In this document: positions 1 through 9,300 of the stretch, in pieces
How the letters are laid out: each line of letters opens with the position of its first letter
How positions within the stretch are numbered: the first letter of the stretch is position 1
DNA from: Streptosporangium subroseum
GTDB taxonomy: Bacteria > Actinomycetota > Actinomycetes > Streptosporangiales > Streptosporangiaceae
DNA length: 32,068 bases
Direction of reading: 5' to 3'
NCBI RefSeq assembly: GCF_900188345.1
Contig: NZ_FZOD01000090.1
Span: 1 to 32,068, forward strand
The notes under the pieces: generated by a model
The model's input: the letters and a program-made list of their open reading frames with translations, nothing else
What the model was told of the DNA's origin: nothing
The model's database searches: none
Program-made: the position numbers and the translations under genes

Positions 1-327
1 CTCGGGGATCCGATCGAGGCGCAGGCATTGCTGGCCACGTACGGTCAGGATCGGGAGACGCCGCTCTGGCTGGGGTCGGTCAAGTCCAACCTGGGGCACA
101 CCCAGGCCGCCGCCGGCGTGGCCGGGATCATCAAGATGGTCCAGGCCATGCGGCACGGCATGTTGCCCAAGACGCTGCACGTGGACGCTCCCACCTCCGA
201 GGTGGACTGGTCGGCCGGTGCGGTGGAGTTGCTGACCGAGGCGCGGGCCTGGCCGGAGGTCGACCGGCCGCGTCGCGCGGCGGTGTCCTCGTTCGGGATC
301 AGCGGCACCAACGCCCACGTCATCCTC
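1..327 (+). other. KS1, C-terminal fragment (module 1)
   Basis: Starts at LGDPIEAQAL, right after where EAHGTGT would be. The KSNLGH histidine is at 97-99 and the GTNAHVIL end at 304-327. The active-site Cys and first His lie outside the window. DNA is closely similar to KS2 and KS7. Confidence 0.95.
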
Positions 328-3300
328 GAAGCCCCGGCGGACGAGCCGGTTCCGGCGCCCGTCGCTGAGCTGCCGATCATCCCTGTGGTGCTCACCGCCG
401 CGGAGCCGGACGCGCTGCGAGAAGCCGCCGAGCGGCTCCGGCGGGGCCTTCCGGCCGACGCGTCCCTGGACCAGGTCGGCCGGGCCCTGACGACCCGCGC
501 ACGCCTACGGCACCGGGCAGTCCTCCTCGCGAGCGACCGCACCGATCTGGACGCCGGGCTGGCGGCGGTGGCCGCCGGAACCCATCCGCTGGCCGGTGCG
601 GCCGGGCCGGGCCGGCTGGCGGTGGTGTTCACCGGTCAGGGCTCGCAGCGGGCCGGGATGGGACGTGAGCTGTATGCGGCCTTCCCGGTGTTCGCGGCGG
701 CCTATGACGAGGTCTGTGCGGCGCTGGATCTTCCGCTGCACGGGCTGGACGCGGCGTTGCTGGATCAGACCGGCTGGGCACAACCGGCGATCTTCGCGCT
801 GGAAGTGGCGCTGCTGGCACTCGTCCGCTCCTGGGGTGTGACCCCGGAGGTGGTGGCGGGGCACTCGATCGGAGAGATCACCGCCGCGTACGCCGCCGGT
901 GTTCTGAGCCTGGCGGATGCGGCCACGCTGGTCGCGGCGCGGGGCCGGTTGATGCAGGCGCTGCCCTCGGGCGGGGCGATGCTTGCCGTTGGGGCGGCGG
1001 AGGTGGATGTTCTGGCGCTCCTGACCTCCATGGCCGGCGGCGATGAGTCGAGTGGCGGTGGCTTGGCCGTCGCGGGTGGCGGCGAGTCGAACGGCGGCGG
1101 TCCCGCCGTTGACGTCGCGGCGGTGAACGGCCCGATGTCGGTGGTGATCTCCGGGACTGAGGCCGGCATCGAGCGGATCGTTGAGTTGGCCGGTGGCGAC
1201 GGGCCGAATGGCGGTGACTTTGCCGTTGATGTCGCGGCGGTGAACGGTCCGGCGTCGGTGGTGGTGTCCGGGGCTGAGGCCGGCATCGAGCGGATCGCCG
1301 AGCTGGCGGCGGAGCGGGGTTGGAAGACGAGCCGGCTCCGGACGAGTCATGCGTTCCATTCGCGGTTGATGGAGCCGATGCTGGCGGAGTTCCGCGCCGT
1401 GGTGAAGACCCTGACGTTCGCCGAACCGACTCTGGCCACGGTCTCCACGGTGACGGGCCTGGCAGTGGCACCGGGGGAGTGGACCGACCCGGAGTACTGG
1501 GTGCGGCAGGTCCGCGAGCCCGTTCGGTTCGCCGACGCCGCGGCTGCTCTGGGCACCGACCGTGTGCTGGAGTTGGGTCCGGACGGCGTGCTCACCGCGC
1601 TGATCGGTGAGGCGAGCCCGGATGCGATCGCCGTGGCCGCGCTGCGCCGGGACCGGGACGAGGTCATGACGCTGCTCACCGCCGTGGCCGAGCTGTTCGT
1701 CCACGGGCAGCGCGTCGATTGGCGTGCGCTGCTCGGTGACGGCGCCCGCGCCGAACTGCCCACCTACCCGTTCCAGCACCGGCGGTACTGGCTGGACCCG
1801 ACGCCGCCGACCGGCGACGTGACCACCGCCGGCCTCGACGCCTCGGACCACCCGCTGCTCGCGGCCGTGGTCGAGCTCCCCGACTCCGGCGCGCTGCTGT
1901 TCACCGGAACCCTCGCCGCGGGAAGCCAGCCCTGGCTCGCCGACCACACCGTCCACGGCCACACGGTCGTGCCGGGCACCGCGCTGGTCGAGCTGGCCCT
2001 GGCGGCGGGCGCTCGGGTCGGCACCCCGGCGGTGGACGAGTTGGTACTGCGGGACCCGCTGACGCTGCCCGCCGGGGCGTCCGTCCGGCTGCGAGTCCTG
2101 GTCGCCGCGCCCGACGACGACGGCCGGCGCGCGCTGACCATCTACTCCCGCCCTGACGACGAGCCCGCCGCCTGGACCACCCACGCCACCGGCCTGCTCA
2201 CCACCGGGTCCGAGTCCGGCGACGACGGTACGGACCTGGTGGTCTGGCCGCCGGTCGGCGCGGAGGAGCTCGGCCTGGACGGCCTGTACGAGGCGTTCGC
2301 GGACGCGGGCCTGGGCTACGGGCCGGCGTTCCGCGGCCTGCGACGGGCCTGGCGGCGCGGCGAGACGGTGTTCGCCGAGGTCACGACCGGGGAGGCGGTC
2401 GACGGGTACGGCCTGCACCCGGCGCTGTTCGACGCGGCGTTGCACGCGATCGGCGTCGGCGGACTGCTCGCGGCCGACGGCGCCCAACTGCCGTTCGCCT
2501 TCTCCGGCGTCCGGTGGGAACGGCCGGCGGGCACGGCGCTGCGGGTGCGGCTGACGGCCGGTCCGACCGCGGGTACGGTGCGGCTCGCGCTGGCCGACGC
2601 TTCCGGGCTTCCGGTGGCCGAGGTCGACAATCTGGCCCTTCGCCCCGTGGCGGCCGACCGGCTGGCGAACACCGCGGATCGGTTCCTGTTCGGTGTGGAG
2701 TGGGTGCCTCAGGAGGTCGTGCCCGCGGCGGAAGAGCCGGTCGTGATCGCGCTGGGTGATCTGTTGCCGGTTGCGCCTGTTGCGGTGTTGGTGGTGGATG
2801 CCACGGTGCCGGGGAACGCTCGGGATCGGGCTGCCGCCCTGTTGACACTGATTCAGGCTTGGTTGGCCGATCCGGCGTGGGCGGACTCGCGGCTGGTGGT
2901 GCGCACGCGGGGCGCGGTGGGTGAGGTGGTCACCGACCCGGATGGTGCGGCGCTGTGGGGTTTGGTGCGGTCGGCGCAGTCGGAGCATCCGGATCGGATT
3001 CACCTGCTGGACGGCTCTGAGGATGTGTTCTATCCGGTGCCGGAGGCGCTGGTGCGTGACGGTGTGGTGCGGGTGCCGCGTCTGGCGCGGTTGAAGGCGT
3101 CCGGCTTGGTGGAGTTCGGGGACGGGGCGGTGGTGGTGACCGGTGCGACGGGCACGCTGGGTGGTCTCCTGGTCCGTCATCTGGTGCAGGTCCACGGTGT
3201 CCGGAAGCTGGTGTTGCTGTCTCGGTCGGGCCGGAGTGTGGAGGTCGACGGGGCGCAGGTGCGTTCGGTCGCCTGTGATGTGGCCGACGCGGACGCGGTC

Positions 3301-6300
3301 GCCGAAGCCCTGCGGGGTGAGCGGGTCACCGCGGTGGTGCACGCCGCCGGCGTGCTGGACGACGGCATGATCGAATCATTGACACCTGAGCGCTTGGACA
3401 CGGTGTTCCGAGTCAAGATCGATGCCGTTCGCGCTCTGCGCGCGGCCACAGCCGATCAGCCTTTGACGGCGTTTGTGCTGTATTCGTCGGCGGCGGGGTT
3501 GTTCGGTAATGCCGGGCAGGCCAACTACGCGGCGGCGAACGCCTTCCTGGACGCGTACGCCACCCAGCTGCGGGAGCAGGGTGTGCCGGCGACGTCGCTG
3601 GCCTGGGGTCTGTGGGACGCGGGCATGGGCGATGCGCTCACCGATGCCGACCGGGATCGGATGCGTCGCGGCGGTGTTCTGCCGCTCACGCCCGAGCAGG
3701 GGCTGGCCGCGTTCGACGCGGCTCTCGGTACCGGAACGGCGCTGGTCGCCCCGCTGGTGATCGACGTCACCGCACTGCGCAACGCGATCACCGTCCCGCC
3801 GCTCCTGCGGGGCCTCGCGCCCGCCCCTGCAGGAGCCCGGGCCACGAACGCGCTCGGGCGGCGGCTGGCGGCATTGCCCCAGGTCGAACGCGACCACGCC
3901 GTGCTCGGTCTGGTCCGGACGCAGGTCGCCGAGGTGCTCGGGTACGGCTCCGCCGACCGGGTGGCGGCCGGGCGGGCCTTCACCGAGCTGGGCTTCGACT
4001 CGCTCACCGCGGTTGAGCTGCGCAACCGGCTGGCCGCCGCGACCGGGCTGCGCCTGCCGTCCACGCTGGTCTTCGACTACCCGACGGTGGCGGCCCTGGC
4101 CGCCTTTGTCGCCGGGGAACTCGCCGGCCGGGGCGTCGCCACCGCGGTCGCCACCGCCACGGTCGACCCCGACGAGCCGATCGCGATCGTCGGGATGGCC
4201 TGTCGCTTCCCGGGTGGCGTCAGCAGCCCGGAGGAGCTCTGGAATCTGGTCGCGGCCGGCCGGGACGGGATCGTGCCCTTCCCCGAGGACCGGGGCTGGG
4301 ACCTGGAGAACCTGTACCACCCCGACCCGGACCACCCCGGCACCTCGTATGCCCGCGACGGCGGCTTCCTGCGCGACGCCGCGGACTTCGATCCGGGCCT
4401 GTTCGGGATCTCGCCGCGTGAGGCGCTGGCGATGGACCCGCAGCACCGGCTGCTGCTGGAGACGTCCTGGGAGGCGTTCGAACGCGCCGGGATCGACCCG
4501 CTGGGGCTGCACGGCCGGCGGATCGGCGTGTTCGCCGGTGTGATGTACAACGACTACGGCCTGGTGCTCGACCAGTCCACCGACAACGCCGAGGGCTTCC
4601 TCGGCACGAGCGGCAGCGTCGCCTCCGGGCGGGTGTCCTACACGTTCGGCTTGGAAGGGCCGGCGGTGACGGTCGACACCGCGTGTTCGTCGTCGCTGGT
4701 GGCGTTGCACCTGGCCATCCAGGCGTTGCGTAACGGGGAGTGCGAATCGGCGCTGGCCGGTGGCGTGACGGTGATGGCGACCCCGGGGACGTTCATCGGG
4801 TTCTCCCGGCAGCGGGGTCTGGCCGCTGATGGACGGTGCAAGTCCTTCGCCGAGGGTGCGGACGGTACGGGCTGGGGTGAGGGCGTCGGCATGCTGCTGG
4901 TCGAGCGTCTCTCGGACGCTCAACGCCTCGGTCACCCGGTCCTGGCGGTGGTGCGGGGCTCGGCGGTCAACCAGGACGGGGCCTCCAACGGTCTGACCGC
5001 GCCGAACGGTCCGTCGCAGCAGCGGGTGATCCGGCAGGCGCTGGCCAGTGCCGGTCTGACGTCGCAGGACGTGGACGTCGTCGAGGCGCACGGCACCGGT
5101 ACCTCGCTCGGGGATCCGATCGAGGCGCAGGCGCTGCTGGCCACGTACGGGCGTGACCGTTCCGGTGAGCCGCTGTGGCTGGGGTCGGTGAAGTCCAACC
5201 TGGGGCACACCCAGGCCGCGGCCGGCGTGGCCGGGATCATCAAGATGGTGCAGGCGATGCGGCACGGCATGTTGCCCAAGACGCTGCACGTGGACGCGCC
5301 GACCTCGCAGGTGGACTGGTCGGCCGGGTCGGTGGAGTTGCTGGCCAAGGCGCGGGCCTGGCCGGAGGTTGGTCGGCCGCGGCGGGCGGCGGTGTCCTCG
5401 TTCGGGATCAGCGGCACCAACGCCCACGTCATCCTCGAAGCCCCGGCGGACGAGCCGGTGGCCCCGGTGGAACCGCTACCGCTGCCGGTGACCCCGGTCG
5501 TGCTCGCGGCGGCCGACCAGGACGCCCTGCGCATGCTGACAGGCCGGCTCGCCGAACGGCACGACCTGCCGCTGGGCCGGCTCGCGGCCGCCTTGACCAC
5601 CCGGGCGGCGCTGCCGCAGCGCGCGGTGTTCCTGGCCGAGGACCGCGCCGCGCTGCAGGAGTCGCTGAGCGCGTTCACCGATCGGGCCATCACCGGGACG
5701 GCCACCGAAGGACGTCTGGCGGTGATCTTCACCGGTCAGGGCACGCAGCGGGCCGGCATGGGCCGCGAGCTGTACGACGCGTTCCCGGTGTTCGCCGCCG
5801 CGTTCGACGAGGCATGTGCGGCCACCGGCCTGCCGCTGCGTGAGGTGGTGGCTGACGAGGAGCGCCTCCACCAGACCGGGTGGGCGCAGCCTGCCATCTT
5901 CGTGCTGGAAGTGGCGCTGCTGGCGCTCGTCCGTTCGTGGGGTGTGGTCCCGGAGGTGGTGGCGGGGCACTCGATCGGGGAGATCACCGCCGCGTACGCT
6001 TCCGGCGTTCTGACCTTGGCCGACGCGGCGACGCTGGTCGCGGCCCGGGGCCGGTTGATGCAGGCATTGCCGGTCGGCGGCGCGATGCTGGCGGTCGGCG
6101 CCTCCGAGGCTGAGGTGCGCGCGCTGCTGGCCGACCGGCCAGAGGCCGCGGGCACTGACGGTGGCCTCGTGGTCGACATCGCGGCGGACGCGGTGGTGGT
6201 GGCCGACGGCGGGTCGAACGGCGGTGGCTTGGCCGTTGATGTCGCGGCGGTGAACGGTCCGGTGTCGATGGTGGTGTCCGGGATTGAGGACGACATCGAG

Positions 6301-9300
6301 CGGATCGCCGAGCTGGCCGCGGAGCGCGGCTGGAAGACGAACCGGTTGCGGACCAGTCATGCGTTCCACTCGCGGTTGATGGAGCCGATGCTCGCGGAGT
6401 TCCGCGCGGTTGTGGAGACGCTGAGTTTCGCCGAGCCGGTGATCCCGGCCGTGTCCACGGTGACCGGCCGGCCCGTCGAGCCCGGTCAGTGGACCGACCC
6501 CGGCTACTGGGTCGACCAGGTCCGCCGGCCCGTGCGGTTCGCCGACGCGGTCACGGCCCTCGACGCCGGCCGGGTGCTCGAACTCGGCCCGGACGGCGTG
6601 CTCACCGCGCTCGTCGGTCACGTCGACCCGGAACTCACCGCGGTCGCCGCGCTCCGCCGAGACCGGCCCGAGCCGCACACGCTGCTCCGGGCGGTCGCCG
6701 AGCTGTTCGTCCACGGCCAGCCCGTCGACTGGATCGCACTGGTCGGCCGCGCCGCCGCGGACCTGCCGACCTACCCGTTCCAGCGCCGGCGGTTCTGGCC
6801 CCGGCACCGGACCGGCGTCAGCGGGGACGTCACCGGCCTCGGCCTGACCGGCACCGGCCACCCGATCCTCGGCGCGACGGTCGAGGTTCCCGGCTCCGGC
6901 GTGGTGCTGTTCACCGGCTCGCTCTCCGCGGCGGCCCACCCCTGGGCAGTCGACCACACCGTCCACGGCCGTACGGTCATACCGGGCGCCGCGCTGGTCG
7001 AGATGGCCCTGGCTGCCGGCTCCCAGGTGGGCAGCCCAATGCTGGAAGAGCTGCTGCTGCAGGCCCCGCTCGTCCTGCCGGGCCGGGAGACCGTGCAGGT
7101 CCGGCTCACGGTCGGCGCACCGGACGACGCGAACCGCCGGCCGGTGAGCGTCCACTCCCGAACCGGGGCCGAGACACCCTGGACCGAACACGCCACCGGC
7201 CTGCTGTCCGAGGACACCGGCGCCGAACCGGCCGCCGTCACCGTCCCCGCCGGGGCCGAGGAGCTCGACCTCACCGGCTTCTATCCGGCGATGGACGCCG
7301 CTGGCCTGGGGTACGGGCCGGCGTTCCAAGGACTGCGCCGGGCCTGGCGCGCCGGGAACGACGTGTTCGCCGAGGTCGAGGTCGCCGAACCTCCCGGCGG
7401 CTTCGCGCTCCACCCGGCGCTGCTGGACGGCGTGCTGCACGCCGTCGCCGCCGGTGGCCTGCTCACCGGTGCGGACGTCCACCTGCCGTTCGCGTTCTCC
7501 GGTGTCCAGCTGGTGGCGGGCGGCGCGACCGCGCTGCTGGTCCGGCTCACCCCGAACGGGCCCGGCGGCGTGCGCCTGGCGATCGCGGACGCCACCGGGC
7601 TGCCGGTGGCCCAGGTCGAACGGGTCACGCTGCGACCGGTCGCCGCGGATCGGGCCACCGACACGGCCGGGCTCTACACGGTGGACTGGCGGCCTTCTCC
7701 CGCGACGGTCACCGGTGGGAAAGCGGCCGGGTGGCATCACCTGCCGTTCGGCGAACCGCTGCCTGCCCTGCCCAGCGCGCCTCCGGTCGTCCTGCTCGAC
7801 GCCACCGCGCCGTCGCCGGCCGGTCCGGCCGCGGTCCGGCAAGCGCTCGTGGCCGCCCTCGGCACGCTCCAGGCGTGGGTCACCGACCCGGCCTGGGCCG
7901 ACAGCCACCTGGTGGTGCTGACCTCGGGAGCGGTGGCCACGAGCCCGGCCGACTCCGTACCCGGGCTGGTCCATGCCGCGCTCTGGGGCCTGGTCCGGGC
8001 CGCCCAGACCGAGAACCCCGGCCGGTTCACGCTGATCGACGCCGACGCCGAGGGCCGCACGCTCATCCCGGGCGTCGTCGAGGCCGGGCTCACGCAGGCG
8101 GCGATCCGCGCCGACTCCGTTCTGGTGCCGCGCCTGGTCGCCGTGCCTGCCGCGCCGACCGTACCGGTCTCTGCTGTGCCAACCGTGCCTGCCTCTGCCG
8201 TGCTTGCCTCTGCCGTGCCGACCTCTGCCGTGCCTGCCTCTGCCGTGCCGACCATGCCTGCCCTTGCCGTTCATGCCTCTGCGGTGCCTGCCGTGCCCGG
8301 CCTCGGCGACGGGACGGTTGTGCTCACCGGCGCCACCGGAGCGCTCGGCGCGGCCCTGGCCCGGCACCTTGTCGCCACCCACGGGGTGAAGGACCTGCTG
8401 CTGGTCAGCCGGCGAGGCCTTGACGCGCCCGGTGCCGCGGCCCTGGTCGGCGAGCTGGCCGACGCCGGCGCCGAGGTCCGGCTGGAGGCGTGCGACCTCG
8501 CCGACCCGGCCGCCGTCCAGCGTCTGCTCGGCCCGGTCGAGGTCAGCGCGGTGCTGCACGCCGCCGGCGGTACGGACGACGCGATGCTCACCTCGTTGAC
8601 GCCCGACCGGCTCGCGTCCGTCCTGGCCGTCAAGGTTGACGCTTCGGTCAACCTGCGCGCGGCCACCGCCGACCGGTCACTCAGCGCGTTTGTGCTGTTC
8701 TCCTCGGTCGCCGGCCTGCTCGGCAGCGCCGGGCAGGCCAACTACGCCGCGGCCAACACGTTCCTGGACGCCTACGCCGCGCGGCTGCGGGCCGAGGGGG
8801 TCCCGGCCACCTCGCTGGCGTGGGGGCTGTGGGAGACCGGCCTCGGTGGCGCCCTGACGAAGACCGACCGCGACCGGCTCCGCAGCGGCGGGATCGTGCC
8901 GCTGGCCACCGGCGACGCGCTCGCCCTCTTCGACGCCGCCCTCGGCGTCGACGTCGCCCTGGTCGCCCCGATCGGTCTCGACCTGCCCGCGCTCCGCCCG
9001 GCGGCCGTCGCCGGACTGCTCCCGGAACTGCTCACCGGCCTGGTGCCGACGCCGGCCCGCGCGGCGGCCCGCCCGGCCGCCGCCGGCGGCCGGGACCGCG
9101 CGCTGACCAGGCAGCTGGCCACGATGACCGACGCCGAGCAGACCCGCACGCTGCTCGGGCTGGTCCGCACGCACGCGGTCGCGGTGCTCGGCCACGCCAA
9201 CCAGGCCGAGATCGGCGACACTCGCACCTTCGGCGAGCTGGGCTTCGACTCGCTCACCGCGGTCGAGTTCCGCAACCGCCTGGCCGCCGACACCGGCCTG

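Noticed and set aside
1..327. Circular or wrapped molecule, because both ends match
   Set aside because: The end matches 233-327 rather than the first bases, and the rest of the two KS sequences differ, so these are two distinct KS copies.
505..3342. Long minus-strand frame over AT1, DH1 and KR1
   Set aside because: Same compositional shadow effect; no domain, and no start context that competes with the sense gene.
8143..8301. CRISPR-like or mobile-element repeat
   Set aside because: The 15-nt units are in frame, encode a Pro/Ala/Ser linker, and have no spacers, inverted ends or target-site duplication.
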